Shown piece after piece: positions 38,873-51,712 of a stretch of DNA of 64,000 nucleotides. A program made the translations under genes and the position numbers. The notes under the pieces are model-generated. The model did no database searches. It was not told where the DNA came from and saw only the letters and a program-made list of their open reading frames with translations. Within the stretch, counting starts at the first letter, position 1. Each line of letters begins with the position of its first letter. Source of the DNA: Bugula neritina (taxonomy: Eukaryota; Bryozoa; Gymnolaemata; Cheilostomatida; Bugulidae); NCBI GenBank assembly GCA_964035545.1, contig CAXIUT010000124.1:1-64000 (forward strand), written 5' to 3'.

Positions 38873-40201
38873 ATGATGAAGGAAGAATAAAGACCTGGAA
38901 AAATGGTCAAAATAGGTATCATAGGTAATGTGGATGCAGGAAAATCCACATTAGTGTCAGTCCTTACCAAAGGTATCGCTGACGATGGAAACGGAGGTGC
39001 TCGAGTCAGAGTGCTTAACTATCTTCACGAACAAGAATCAGGAAGAACCAGTTCTATAGGTCAAGAAATCTTAGGATTCACAGAGAATGGTAAACAAGTA
39101 ATTCCAGAACGATTTAATCAAAATAAAAACAAATATTGGAAAGAAATAGTCGCAAATAGTTTCAAAATAGTGTCCTTAGTTGACCTCTGTGGACACTAAA
39201 AATATCTAAAAACAACTATTAATGGCCTTACTGGTTTGTCCCCTGACTTTGGATGTGTTGTTGTAGGAGCTAATATGGGTGTACAAAAAATGACAAAAGA
39301 ACATATCGGATTGTGCCTTTTCTTGAAGATACCCTTCTTCATTGTTTTAACAAAAGTTGATATGTGTCCTCAAAACAAGTATTAAGAAACTCTAGATGAA
39401 CTCAGAAAAATATTAAGACACAAACTACTCAATAAGTTTCCAATTTAAATAACAGAAAAAACTCCTGAAAACGAATTAATTAAAACAGCAGAACTAATGC
39501 CTTCAGGTAATGTTTGCCCAATCTTTCCTGTTTCTAGCGTAACTAAACTTGGAATTAGTGCTTTGACTTATTTCCTTTGGAAAGCATAAAAACCTAAAGA
39601 TGTCAGCTTAGAAGAAGCCATTGGACAACCCTTTGAATTTGAAATCAATTAAAACTTCTTAGTTGAAGGTGTTGGATTAGTTGTCTCAGGTATCATCAAA
39701 TCAGGTGTAGTCACCTTAAACAAAGCCTGCTTGATGGGACCTGATAAACTAAAACACTTTAAACCTGTTTCAGTCAAATCTATTCATGTCAACAGAGTTC
39801 AAAGAAACGAAGCATATTCTGGATAATTAGCTTGCCTCTGTCTGAAAGCAGTAAAAGCTAATGAAAAATTAGTAAGAAAAGATATCAGAAGAGGAATGGT
39901 GGTTGTTGATAATCAATAAAAACCAGAACCTGTCACCAGTTTTGAGGCAGAAATGCAAGTTTTGCACCACTCTACAACAATAAAGCCTCACTACGAGGGT
40001 GTACTTCACTGTGGAACTATCCAACAGACAGTTATATTAGACGAAATAATAGGAGAAGAACAAGTGCTTAGAAACTAAGACAGAGGTCATGTTAAGTTCA
40101 CGTTCAAGTACAGGCCTGAATTTGTCAAGGTAGGAGAGACGATTCTATTGAGAGAAGGAAAGACGAAAATCATAGGAACGATAACGAAAATATTGGGTTG
40201 A
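38873..40201 (+). CDS. GTPBP1/2-like translational GTPase
   Basis: 442 residues, no intron. Motifs in order: G1 GNVDAGKS (about residues 17-24), a switch region containing [10 protein letters not shown]3 DLCGHEKYLKTT, G4 TKVDMC and G5-like PVSSVTKLG, then two beta-barrel domains with [19 protein letters not shown] and the C-terminal [15 protein letters not shown]. This matches the GTPBP1/GTPBP2 family, elongation-factor-like GTPases tied to ribosome rescue and mRNA decay; animal members carry a longer N-terminal extension that is missing here. GHEKYLKTT is nearly invariant in the family, and its Glu is UAA. Start chosen as the first of two adjacent Met codons. Confidence 0.93.
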
Positions 40202-40322
40202 AAACAATTTATTGATATTAACTCATGTTTCATATTTCTATGCTTAAAATATCATATCAATTCATACAAACTATTCTTTAAAATATAAAGATTAATATCT
40301 TTGATATAAAAGGTTTAATGAT

Positions 40323-40327
40323 AAAAA
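40323..40327 (-). terminator. Pol III oligo-T terminator of tRNA-Leu
   Basis: On the minus strand a run of five T begins two bases after the last base-paired acceptor nucleotide of the tRNA, the standard RNA polymerase III stop. Confidence 0.75.
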
Positions 40328-40328
40328 T

Positions 40329-40409
40329 GCACAGAGAGGGATTTGAACCCTCGAGTGTTGCCACATCGCATCTTGAGTGCGACCCCTTAGACCGCTCGGG
40401 CATCTGTGC
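40329..40409 (-). tRNA. tRNA-Leu (anticodon CAA)
   Basis: The minus strand folds as a class II tRNA. The acceptor GCACAGA pairs with TCTGTGC; the D-arm is GCCCGAGCGGTCTAAGG; the anticodon stem TCGCA/TGCGA encloses loop CTCAAGA (anticodon CAA at 40373-40375, reading UUG); there is a long variable arm; the T-arm is GAGGG TTCAAAT CCCTC. No intron. It is an ordinary leucine tRNA, not a UAR-reading one. Confidence 0.95.
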
Positions 40410-40684
40410 TAAGTACTTATATTGTTTTCGTCTCTATTAAATCCATAAATTATCATTCTAATCTTTTATTCAATTTTTATTATCTACAAGAACTTGCTGT
40501 TGATAACTTAAAGTGAATCATTCTCTTGAAATTAAAAGATATAATTTTCAACAATATGACAGAACTATTCATTCAATATAAACAAATAATCATCATTTCT
40601 TTTCATAAAAGATTTTGAATTATTATTATCTCTTAGAAATTAATAAATAAATAACTTAAAAATCTTTAATTATAAATATTTACT

Positions 40685-41410
40685 ATGACTACTTTCGAGA
40701 ATTTCAAAAAAAGTAGAAACAGCAGCAAATCTTATAGTAGAATATCAATTCAATCACAATCAAAACCTCCAGAACTACACGCACTTCACTTTTCTGTCAA
40801 CTAAATTATCTTCAACTACCAATAAGATACAGATATTTTAATTAACACTGATCTAAAAATAAATAACTTCAGCAGTCAAAGTATTTACTTCAGAATAGTT
40901 GGAAATGCAGTTCAATACTATGATGTTGCCCCTTCTCAAGATATTCTCTATTCATCTACCAGTTGTAGTATAGTTTTCAGATTCAAAAAATCACTAATAA
41001 ATATTAATCCTAGCGATAACTACCCAAATAACTTCACTAAAATAAAAGATATATTAAAAAAGCATGCCTTTTAAGTGCAATGGGCAGTAATATCAGAATA
41101 AGAACTAAAATAAAATAAAATACCTTTACCAACGAATAATCAAGCAATCACTGTTGATATAATATAGTCGATATCTAATTTCAAACAATCAAATTTAAAG
41201 AAAGTTGAGTCAAAATTCAGCGTTGATAGAGATAATAGATTTTCAGAAAATAAATAAATATCTAATTTTTCTTTAAGTAAAGTCTAATCAAATAATCACT
41301 TTGTTGATTCTCAAAACTATGGATAACCAGAAAGATCGTCGCTCTTAACAACTCCTATCATTGCTATAGTGGCTAGTGTCTCGTTTATTCTTGGATTCAT
41401 CAGTGCTTGA
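40685..41410 (+). CDS. VAP-like MSP-domain protein with C-terminal membrane anchor
   Basis: 241 residues. A beta-rich stretch (about 40-110) reads LKINNFSSQSIYFRI, then YYDVAPSQDIL and SCSIVFRFK, the pattern of the MSP fold in VAP proteins: hydrophobic strands, V-x-P, then a second ladder before a V-x-F strand. A Ser/Asn-rich linker follows, and the protein ends in one hydrophobic helix, PIIAIVASVSFILGFISA, a tail anchor. VAPs sit in the ER membrane and recruit FFAT-motif lipid-transfer proteins; that role is inferred from architecture, as the core sequence is weakly conserved. No coiled coil is obvious. Confidence 0.7.
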
Positions 41411-41530
41411 TCTATATTTTAATTTTAATCATCTTGATTTTTGTTTCATAAATTTGATAATATTGTTTTTAATGTTTTTTATCTCTTCTGAAAGATATTT
41501 TCAATATTTTATTTTGGATATTAAATAAAG

Positions 41531-42493
<963 letters not shown>

Positions 42494-42623
42494 TAATTCA
42501 TAAATCATTCTATATGTTAACAATTAAAAGCAATTTCTTTAACAAATGAAAAGTGTCTAAAGTTGGTAATTTTTGACTATTTTAAGTTAGTAATAGCTAT
42601 TTGAATATCAAATTATATTAAAT

Positions 42624-45600
42624 ATGAAGGGCGCTACTTTAGCTCAAGTTCTTGCAGACACTCTCAACCCATCCACTACTCACTCCAGCAGATAAATTCT
42701 CTTCAATATGAAATTTAACAAGGGCTTTGCCATAGAACTCCTTGTTATCAGTGACGATTCTAATTATGATTTTTCAATTCGACAAGCATCACTGGTCTTT
42801 CTCAAAAATCTTATCTAAACTCATTGCGCTGAACCTTTTATTCCTGAAGAAGATCTCTTAGCTGTAATGAATTCCCTCTTAGAAGGTATATCAATCTCTA
42901 TTTAGCTCTTATACGTAATGTTACGAACTCAAAACTTACTCCTACCTTCAGAGAAATTATCTTTAAACTAGCCGAAAAGTACTATCCCAAACACTGGCCT
43001 TCAATAGTTGAGTAATCAGTAAAAATTCTTGAAAGTAGCACTGAATTGGGAGGATTATTAGGAGCAGTATAAGCTTTAAAAGCAGTTTACTCAGTTTTTG
43101 GAGGTTCAATATCAAGATAAATCGAACTAAACAATTTATGTAACAGAAGTTTACTACCACTACTGGGATTAGCATCTAAACTCTTTCAAAATTTCAATCA
43201 AGAAACTTCATATATCCTGATAAGTATCTTTAAGCTTATCAACACTACTCTTTTGTTCTATATGCCTCAAATAGTTGCCATGAATATCCATAGTTTCATG
43301 ATTTTTATCAAAAAAATTCTTGATATAAACGCTGATATGGCATCAAATGATAACACTAATCTCTATCTCTTGAAAAAACTTAGTCTCAGAATCTTATTCA
43401 GAATCTATCAAAAGCATGCTAATTTCAGAATGACTCCAGACAAAGCCTTTGCCTAACAATTTCATATCAAATACACTAAACCTTTTATTGAAACACTTAT
43501 CCTTCAGATAATGCTAAAATCATAAAATAATAATAAAACAGCAAGACGTCGTACTTTAGAACTGATAAAACTGTCTCTTTCATGTTTGGCTTATATCAAT
43601 AGACAGAATCCCGAAGCAGCAGGGATCCTTATTCAAAATAGATAGCCTTTATTAAAGCTATGTATGTAAACTTTCAGAATATCTTTAAATAAAAATTATG
43701 TCAACTTCAATTAATTTAAATTATACATTCAAGAAACTAGAGTACAAATGAGATAGTTCATTTTTAGTATGATTAGCTGTGATGCCATTCCAGATCATCA
43801 GACAGATTCAGTAAATGCTATTTTATCTATCTTGCTTTAATATTTATAAAAAGGAAATTAAGAACAAAGATAACTAGCTTTATACCTATTTACTGAGATG
43901 TCTACTTAGTTAAAATATCTGACTGATAAAATGGATTAAAAGATGATTATGCTTGTTCTTAATTATGTAAAGCCATTACTAAAAAACTAAAGTCACATGC
44001 TTATCAGAGCCAGAGCTTGTGAACTTATCTCCAGTTATAACTATCTAGACTTTCCTTAAGAGCATATGACAGAGCTAGCAACTTCGATTTACAATTGTTT
44101 ACTGGTGGGAGATAGCTAAAAATAAACATTTCTTAAAATATATGCCTGTCATGCTTTTAACAGTATCATGAGATATGATGCTATTACATAATTTATTAAA
44201 CCATTTATTCCATAGATCCTTAAAATATACACAGATCTTCTTAAAGCTGATAGTTCAATCATCAAAAACTTTTAAGACCTTATCAACCTTCTTGAATAAT
44301 AGATAAGTCCCTATGCAAACGATCTAGTTAAACTCCTCATCAACATGTTTGTAGGCTACACTCAAAATGAGCCTTCAATAAATAATCAAAGCTACAACAG
44401 CAATAATTAACAACAATAAGCAGATGAAGAAGATGATGATGACATTGGTGATGAAGAACAAGATATCAATTATTAAAGAAATGCCAAAGCATGTATCTCA
44501 TCGATTCGTCAGATAATGCAATCAAGTACAACCAAGTTATCTAATGAAGTTGGAGATATGCTATTTGATTTGGTTGTATGGGTCTTTAGTGATAAAAATC
44601 AAAATTATATTGAAGAAGGCTACAATATTCTCAATTTATTGCTTTATAAGTTATAATCTCACCCTGATCCTAAACTATTCCTCTTCTTTAAAGTTATTGT
44701 CTATGCTATTTTAGGATTGCCAAAGGAATATGTGTTAGAATTGAAAAGTAAAGGAGATTAATATAGTGTCAAGTATGCTTAAATATTATAAAATATCTGT
44801 GTGGACCCAGATATCGATATTATCTAAAACTCAATCGGTTGTATTAGAAATTTTATCGCAAAATCATCAGGAAATTTTCTCAGAAACTAAAAAGATTAAT
44901 TAAACTTTACATACATGGGATATTTATTCAAAATAGTGAGAGATATACATTAAAATAAATCATAAAAATCAACTCAAACTGACAGACTCATCATCCTAAC
45001 TATCTATATTACCCTTATCTAATATCAAGTTGTAGAACCAGAAGAACTCAAAGAAATCATTTCAACCTTATGGTCTTGGATGCGAATGGAATAATAAGTT
45101 GTTGAGGCATAAATGATCAAAAACAAAAATAGTTTTGTTCAAGGAGCTGGAGTAGTTGTTCCTAAATACACCTATACCTCAGTTTACTTGCAAATATTTT
45201 TGCTTTCACCTAACTTTTATAAAGAAACTTTACAGCTCTTCGATATAAACTATGTAGTTCAAAAAACAATCTAAATAGCTGATACATTTAAGTGTGATTA
45301 CTAATTAACAAGAATAATAGTTGGCTTTTCCTATCTTTTGTAAAACCAAATCATTGGAGAAGTAAATCTCGTGAAAGGAATGCTTAATTCTCTACCTGAA
45401 TTTGTCAGAAGATTATGTGAGATAAGACAAGAAGGAGATAATCCTCTAAATGATCTAAATATGGATGACTAAGCGATAGAAGAAGACTCAAACACTCATC
45501 TGATTATAGGATATCCACAGGGACAAGCTGCTACAGACAAAGATCTAATGCTACAAGGAGTTGATGACTAATCAGATGATGATTGGGAAGAATAGTTCAA

Positions 45601-45754
45601 TAAATTTTATGAGTCACCTCTTGATAAAATGGAAGAACTGAAGTATTTAGGAGATGTAATGGCAAGAATGGGTAACATTTACGGAGCATATATGGATAAA
45701 GATAAGCAGGAACAACTTAGTTTATATTTGTCTAAAGCTCCACCTAAAAATTGA
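42624..45754 (+). CDS. Importin-7/8-like nuclear transport receptor
   Basis: 1,036 residues after removing one 20-nt intron (42886-42905); both the length and the features match importin-7/8 and yeast Nmd5/Sxm1. The N-terminus has an importin-beta-type Ran-binding start with RQASLVFLKNLIQTHC, followed by HEAT repeats across the whole protein, for example EIIFKLAEKYYPKHWPSIVE just after the intron. An acidic stretch, DEEDDDDIGDEEQD, lies around residues 590-610 where importin-7 also has an acidic insertion. The family carries ribosomal proteins, histones and signalling proteins into the nucleus. Splicing is required: without the intron the frame is lost within a few codons. Confidence 0.88.
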
Positions 45755-46167
45755 TCGTCTCATGTAACATCTTAAATTGATAATTATTTAATAATGAACA
45801 AAAGAAATCAGGTTCCTTGAGATTCTATACAATGAATAAAGCATTATTATAGTGCTTTAGTCTAGATTCTTATATTTATTCACTAATTTTATTTATCAAC
45901 TCGAACTCTCATCATTTTACTTTTCAAAAATAACAAAAAGTAAAATTATCTTTACAAAAAGCACCACAACACCAACTAACTCTGCAGTCATATCTTTTGA
46001 GAGTTTTTAATTGATATTTTCTAGAAAAGATGACATGTGATAAAAGTCAGAAGTGAGAGAACAAACTGAACTTTCAAAAAAATAGAAAGGAAAGGAAACT
46101 GAGCTAGAACTATCAGCAAAACAAACAATAAAAAGAATGTTATTTTATATGATTGAATTTGGGACTT
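45755..46167. other. AT-rich intergenic region
   Basis: 413 bp with no coding frame. It includes a small inverted repeat (aaagca...tgcttt near 45838-45858) that could be a 3' stem-loop of the importin transcript; otherwise nothing recognised. Confidence 0.35.
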
Positions 46168-47256
46168 ATGCAATAATATTTAGCAATGTAAGCAAATCAA
46201 ACAATCTAGATTTCCTGTCCAATCAAAAAAACAGTCTTCACAGAAGGTACGCTAAGAAAAATTTTAGATGACGTCTTAGAACTTAAGAAACAACTGGAAG
46301 CTAAATCTGGTTTCAAGCTAAACATCAACCAGTTTTCTCCCTACGAGGTAAGAACTTTTTTTACTTCAGATATCCCTCTCTTGCCACAACACAGATAAAT
46401 ATCATTGCAGCTTCAAATACCTTTTTAGGAATAACTGCAATGACCCCGAAAAGTCTTAATATATTCTCTTCTCAGAGTTTGAATCTCATCATCTGAAGTG
46501 CATCAATGAAACTTCTGGAGAGTCCAAACTTAAGTCGGAGACCATTGGCTCGCCTTCATTCAAAAGATATAGGCCAGAGCCAGAATAGTAGCCAGAAAGC
46601 TTTTCTCCTAAAATTCTTAGTTTGGTTTAAAAGAATACATTAAGTGACAAATCTTAAAAACTTTAGAAATCTATGATGGAAGAGTATATAGTTTTACAGA
46701 GGAAACATTCAAACAAACTTTATACGGAGGGTACTTTTACCTTTAGATAGATTAATTCTCTGCTTTAAAAAAAGAATTATAATTTTAGTCTAAGGGATTA
46801 ATATCTAAATCAACTGAGTTCCATAATGAATTAGGTTACATAACTAAAATTTCATTTAAATGTAAATACTAAAACAACAACTGCCCCTATTTATCAACTC
46901 TTACCTATCTTCATGAAAGAAATTCTAAAAATCAAAAACTTTATCGTCTAGAAAAAATTAATAACCTTCATAGTAAACACTGCACCCTTGAAGATTAAGA
47001 AGTTCATTTTAACTATATCACTCGCAAAATAGATGACAACTTCAACCTATTAATCAAAATTATTAGATAAAATGCTCTTGATATCAAACCAAAGGTACAT
47101 CATGTTATATATTAGAGAGTTCTATAACTTTTCACTATGGAGCTAGAAGAAGATACTGACTTTATTTATAGAGGAATTTAAAGCAAAAACAACAGAAGAG
47201 CTGCAAAAAAATACTTTGATAACAGTGTTGCAAAAGCTCGGAATATGCTTAAGTGA
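46168..47256 (+). CDS. Protein with two Cys/His clusters, possible WRKY-GCM/FLYWCH-like zinc fingers
   Basis: About 347 residues after removing two introns, 46348-46369 (22 nt) and about 46641-46663 (23 nt, less certain). Two similar modules are visible: CHNTDKYHCSFKYLF...C...HHLKC at about residues 60-110 and FKCKYENNNCPYLSTLTYL...HSKHC at about 225-270. Each follows the order Cys, short loop, Cys, beta-strands, His-x-x-x-Cys seen in FLYWCH and WRKY-GCM1 fingers that are common in MULE-type transposases and factors derived from them. The intervening part is Glu/Ser/Pro-rich and the C-terminus is helical and basic. DNA binding is a guess from this pattern; I do not recognise a family. Stop TGA at 47254. 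Confidence 0.6.
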
Positions 47257-47528
47257 TCAAAAAATGATTTTTAATAATAATATTAAGAAAAATCAACTTA
47301 TCACTTAGTTAAAAGAGTAATAGTGAGAATTTGATAGCCTAAATTTTTTAAACTAAGCTGTTTTATTTTTTAGTAAACTAATATTTTAAAAAAGGAAAAG
47401 TTTTATAAGAAATAAGAATTGATAAAATTCCTTTACAAAAAGAATGATGTTTAAATTTGTTCTTATTTTGTAATTAAAATGATGATTGATATCAAAGATG
47501 CTATAATTATATTCTTATAAACATTACG

Positions 47529-47771
47529 ATGGCGGGTTAACCTAAAACTTCTGAGGAGTACATTTAACTTGTTCGAAAACAAGCAGCCTAACAGCAAAAC
47601 GAGAAAGTTATTAGTCAACAGTAGCTCAACAGCAAACGTATGAGTGATAAGGAGTATTATCGCTAAAACATAAAATTTTATTCACTAATTCTGGTTATCA
47701 TCGTGCTAAGCTTTGTTGGAGTGAAAGTATTTCCCTTACTCTTCGAAGGAAAAACAGAATAGCAAATATGA
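47529..47771 (+). CDS. Small single-pass membrane protein
   Basis: 80 residues, MAGEPKTSEEYIELVRKQ at the start, a charged Gln/Glu-rich helix of about 45 residues, then a clear transmembrane segment YSLILVIIVLSFVGVKVFPL and a short acidic tail. No signal peptide precedes it, so it is probably tail-anchored or type II. Family unknown; size and layout recall small secretory-pathway or mitochondrial membrane subunits. Confidence 0.65.
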
Positions 47772-47968
47772 TTTCTGAACAATTTGAATTTTATATCACT
47801 TACTATTTATTTCTGTTAATAGTAATCCTATTTAAAATTCAAAGAGAAGTCTTAATCTTTTAATTAATAAATAAACTCAAGAAAAACAGTTAATTCTTTG
47901 ATATTTTATCGAATATTGATGTTCGGACAAACAATTTACTGATTTATATTTAAAAATTAATTTAAAAG

Positions 47969-49216
47969 ATGAATTTAACGAATCAATCTTACAATGAAGA
48001 AGACCAATCTATATCATTAGGTAGGTATATTGCAAAAGAAGATCAAAAATATTTACTTTGTCCTTAAAAATCTTTAAACAATTAGACTTTGTTACTAGAA
48101 CCATCTCCAATTCAATAGCATTCATCTTTTTATGTAAGTTCATAGTAAAGTTTCAATAAACCGTTTATTCTGAAAAGTGATATCTAGAATAGTAGATTCT
48201 CTGATTTTAGTCATTAGTTTAGAAGTTAAAATGTACTTGATAATGCAAAAAAAGATAAATATTCAAAAAAGAGTAGATATTCTTTTTAAACTATCTACTA
48301 ACAACTAATATCAACTATTAAAGTTCTTGTAGATAAGGTATAAAAATTAGAACAAACTTCATCTATTAAAAATTTAAAAGAATCTTTATCTTTATAAAAT
48401 GGTTAATACTTTAATGAGGGAAGTCTTTTATCAAAAATATCTAAAATAACTGGATCAACAATGAAAGAATCAAAAGAACCATAGGGTGATCAGCATTCCT
48501 ATGAATAGTTTTTGGATATTTTTGTTCAATTATTTTAAACCAAAGGACAAATTAAAATATTTAAATAACAAAATTAAAGTCTAAATAAGCAACTTCTTGA
48601 TATTCAACTAGCTAATTCTACATATAAACAATAAATTAAAAAAATAAACACTTAAAATATTAAATTAAAAGAACTATTAAGACAATATAGAATTTTTCAT
48701 AAAAATAAATTAACAATAAATAAAGAAAATAATGATTTATAAAATTCTTTAGATAGAAGACTCAAAGAATCTAAATCTCAAAATAATCTTAGAGATAAAA
48801 TCAATAAAACAAAATCATTTAATATCTTTGATTCAGTATAAACTTTAATAAATAAATAAACACCTAAGACACCAACATATAATTCAGTAAAACAATTCAA
48901 AACATCATAAAATACAAAAATAAAGTCAAATTCTCAACAATAAAATTATCTCTTCAAAAAAATATTTTAGCTTTCATCTAAAAAATAACATAAAAATACA
49001 ATTAAAAATAACATGAAAGATGATTTTTCATTTAAATATCCATTCAATGAACTACTCGAATTAGATAATCACATAATCAATGAAAGCTAACTTGTCTGTG
49101 AACCTATGTCAACAATGTAATCACTACCAGAACTATCAGATTTCAAACAAAAACAAAAGAGTTAAACTTAATATGATAATTATAGAAAAAGAAATCCTTA
49201 TTTCAAAATCAACTGA
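47969..49216 (+). CDS. Coiled-coil protein of unknown function
   Basis: 415 residues in one frame, Lys/Asn/Ser/Gln-rich, with a predicted coiled coil from about residue 120 to 290 (heptads around FLDIFVQLF, LNKQLLDIQLANSTYK and IKLKELLRQYRIF). No membrane segment or known domain. It lies on the same strand as, and 133 bp upstream of, another coiled-coil gene. A cytoskeletal role is possible but unproven. Confidence 0.65.
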
Positions 49217-49349
49217 AATAAGATATCAAATATTGATTCTTTTTTCTTTTTATAGCTTAAATCTTTTTATTTTATTGAAAAATTAAATAATTTAAAATTG
49301 ATATGATCTATATTTAATTTTTTATTGATCCATACAGTTAGGTTGCAGT

Positions 49350-50646
49350 ATGTCCTATAGACCAAATTTTGGAGGAAACTATGATCATTCCTACAGCCCA
49401 AATAACCTCGGATATAGTAATGTATCAAAAAATTACAATAAACCTTCATTCAGAAGTACTTGATATCTTACTTAGATGGAATGTAAGATCACGGAGGACT
49501 TGGATAAGTGTAATATATGCTATAAAATGAAAGACATAAGTTCAGATAGACCAAATAGAAGTTAGAAAGTTAATTAGATAATGAAAGAAAAAGAAGAATC
49601 TAATTTGAAAACAAGTTGATCAAACTTAAAGATTAATTTAGTCGCAAAGAAGTATCTCTATCAGAAGCATAATTCAAAATTAATAACTTATTACATCAAA
49701 ATCAAGATTTATCTGTTAACAATGATAGATTAAAACATTAAATAGCTAGACTCTAAGAAGTATATGGAAATAAAATTCATTAACTAGAAACCTAACTCAG
49801 CCTGGAAACTAAAAACTTTTAATAAACTACCCTTCAATACAATGAAGAATTTTAAAAGTTCAAAAAAGAAGGACAAGATTATGTTGAACAATTACAATTC
49901 TAGATGGAAAGAAAAATCAAAAATCTTGAAGAAAAATCAAAAGCAGCTGAAATGGCTAAAAGAGTACCTTCATTTTTATTCAGGATTTAACAATGTAAAA
50001 CAAAAAGCTCAACGATCTTCTAATATCGAATAGACTTCAATTTTAAGAGCAACTCAGAGATACCAAGAATAGAGCAAGAGATGAAGAAATAAAAAAAGCT
50101 CAATATCTAACTAAATCATATGAATCTAAGTTGAAAATGTCAGAAGATGGAAAGTAAGGTTTAAATAGAAAAATACAAGAGTTGATCAGATTAGTTCAAG
50201 ACAAATAAGGAAAACTAGCTGATATCTAGAGAGAATACTAAGATGAAACCTCAAAGTTAAGACAAGATAAAATAGACAGTGGTTAACAAGTAAATCAACT
50301 AAATTATCTTTTATCTAAAGTTAAAAATGAACTTGCCTAGAAAGACAACCTTATTGGTAGATCAATGTCTGGTAATTAATCCTAGGTCAAATTACTTAGA
50401 CAACAATTATAGTCTAAAAGGCAATAAAATGCATAGTTGGTGATGAGTTTGAAAGATGCTAAATCATCTCTTAAAGATCTTGATAATGAAGCAGAAAGAA
50501 AGAGAAGATAGTTGGCCTAAAGATGTTATACTTACTAGAATGAAGCTCGTCGCTATAAGTAAGAATATTCCAGGTTGGCAGACATGCTAAAAACAAAGAT
50601 AAATAGTACAATTGATAATGTTCAAGCTCCTAGACGTGAAAGATGA
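49350..50646 (+). CDS. Long coiled-coil protein, probably cytoskeletal
   Basis: 418 residues after removing 20-nt introns at 49456-49475 and 49964-49983. A 36-residue Gly/Tyr/Ser/Asn-rich head (MSYRPNFGGNYDHSYSP) is followed by an almost continuous coiled coil of about 370 residues from GGLGEVEYMLENERHKF to SRLADMLKTKI, broken only by short polar links, and a basic tail ending PRRER. Head plus rod resembles filament-forming proteins of the ciliate cortex or basal bodies, but I do not recognise a specific family. The stop lies 78 bp from the telomere. Confidence 0.72.
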
Positions 50647-50723
50647 TCTCAATATATTAATCAATACTATAGATAATTTTATTCATGAATAGAGGCTATG
50701 CTAGAACATAACTAAAACTGTCA

Positions 50724-50803
50724 GGGGTTGGGGTTGGGGTTGGGGTTGGGGTTGGGGTTGGGGTTGGGGTTGGGTTGGGGTTGGGGTTGGGGTTGGGGTT
50801 GGG
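50724..50803. repeat. G4T2 telomere, right end of chromosome C, abutting another sequence
   Basis: GGGGTT units in right-end orientation with a single GGGTT variant unit at about 50771-50775. Unrelated coding sequence starts immediately after, with no gap. Confidence 0.95.
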
Positions 50804-50821
50804 AGTAACCAACCAATTGTA

Positions 50822-51712
50822 ATGTACTTTATCTAATATTAAGAGGAGTTAGATTATCTGCTTGGAAGAAAAGAGAAAGAAAAGATGAAAAAAAAGAAAA
50901 TACAATAACTCGAATAAGTCTATGAGAAATAGAGAAACAATCGTATGAGTAAGATGACTTTGAAAATATCTCGATCTGATAAGATTAGAGAGATAAGTTT
51001 GAAAGAAAAGAAAACTAGAAGCAGAAGACAATTAGAACAGATAGATAAAGTAAGAACAAAAGTAAAAAAATAAAATTAATCATAACTTTAAAAAATGTTA
51101 GAAGCACAAAAATCATTTAGCAAAAGAAGAACAACTTCTCGATCATCTACATCAAGTCTTAATCACAAATCATCTCGTGTTTCAAGAAGTTTCATTCATA
51201 AAAAAGATAATCCTGAAACCATTGATGCCAGAATCGATCATATTGAAGATAAGTTAGATCATGCTGCTACGAATAGTAAATTTTACTATAGTAACATAGC
51301 TCAGAGAGCTAAAAATTACTCTAAAAACTTTAATTAACTAATGGGTAAAATCAAAGATAAATAAAAATTAGATTAAAATAAATGTATTAAAGATTATTAT
51401 CATCGAGCTGTTCATATTGCTTAATGTGGAGAAAAGTCTAGAAACTATTATCAAAATTAATCTTAAAAGAAGAAGAAATAAATTGATTAAAAATTTAAAA
51501 AAGCCAAAGATAATCTTAGACATATAGATCGACAAAGATAAGCTAAATTTTAATAACTACAACTAAAACTCGTATCATATCAACTATATAGAATAAAAGC
51601 TTTAAACCTAAGACATGGAAGAACGAAAAAAGTGAAGTTTACCTTCAAAAATTCTTAAATAATCAAAAATAACTTGCCCACGATAAAGTATAAATGCGTT
51701 AATTTAGAATGA
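50822..51712 (+). CDS. Basic, coiled-coil protein at the left edge of fragment D
   Basis: At least 296 residues. The Met at 50822 is only 18 bp after the telomeric tract and the frame stays open up to it, so the true start and promoter may be missing. The N-terminus is Lys/Glu-rich (GRKEKEKMKKKK), then an Arg/Ser-rich block (FSKRRTTSRSSTSSLNHKSS), a helical segment with IDARIDHIEDKLDHAATNS and AVHIAECGEKS, and a basic end. TGA at 51710 ends this frame. A candidate 20-nt intron (51688-51707) would extend the protein by a few dozen residues, so the 3' end is uncertain. The Cys/His-bearing DYYHRAVHIAECGE part may be a conserved core. Function unknown. Confidence 0.62.

Noticed and set aside
40329-40409. 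Possibility that the tRNA reads UAA or UAG
   Set aside because: The anticodon loop is CTCAAGA, giving CAA, and the acceptor and long variable arm are those of tRNA-Leu.
45838-45858. Small hairpin after the importin gene as a regulatory RNA
   Set aside because: Six-base stem in very AT-rich sequence; not distinguishable from chance.
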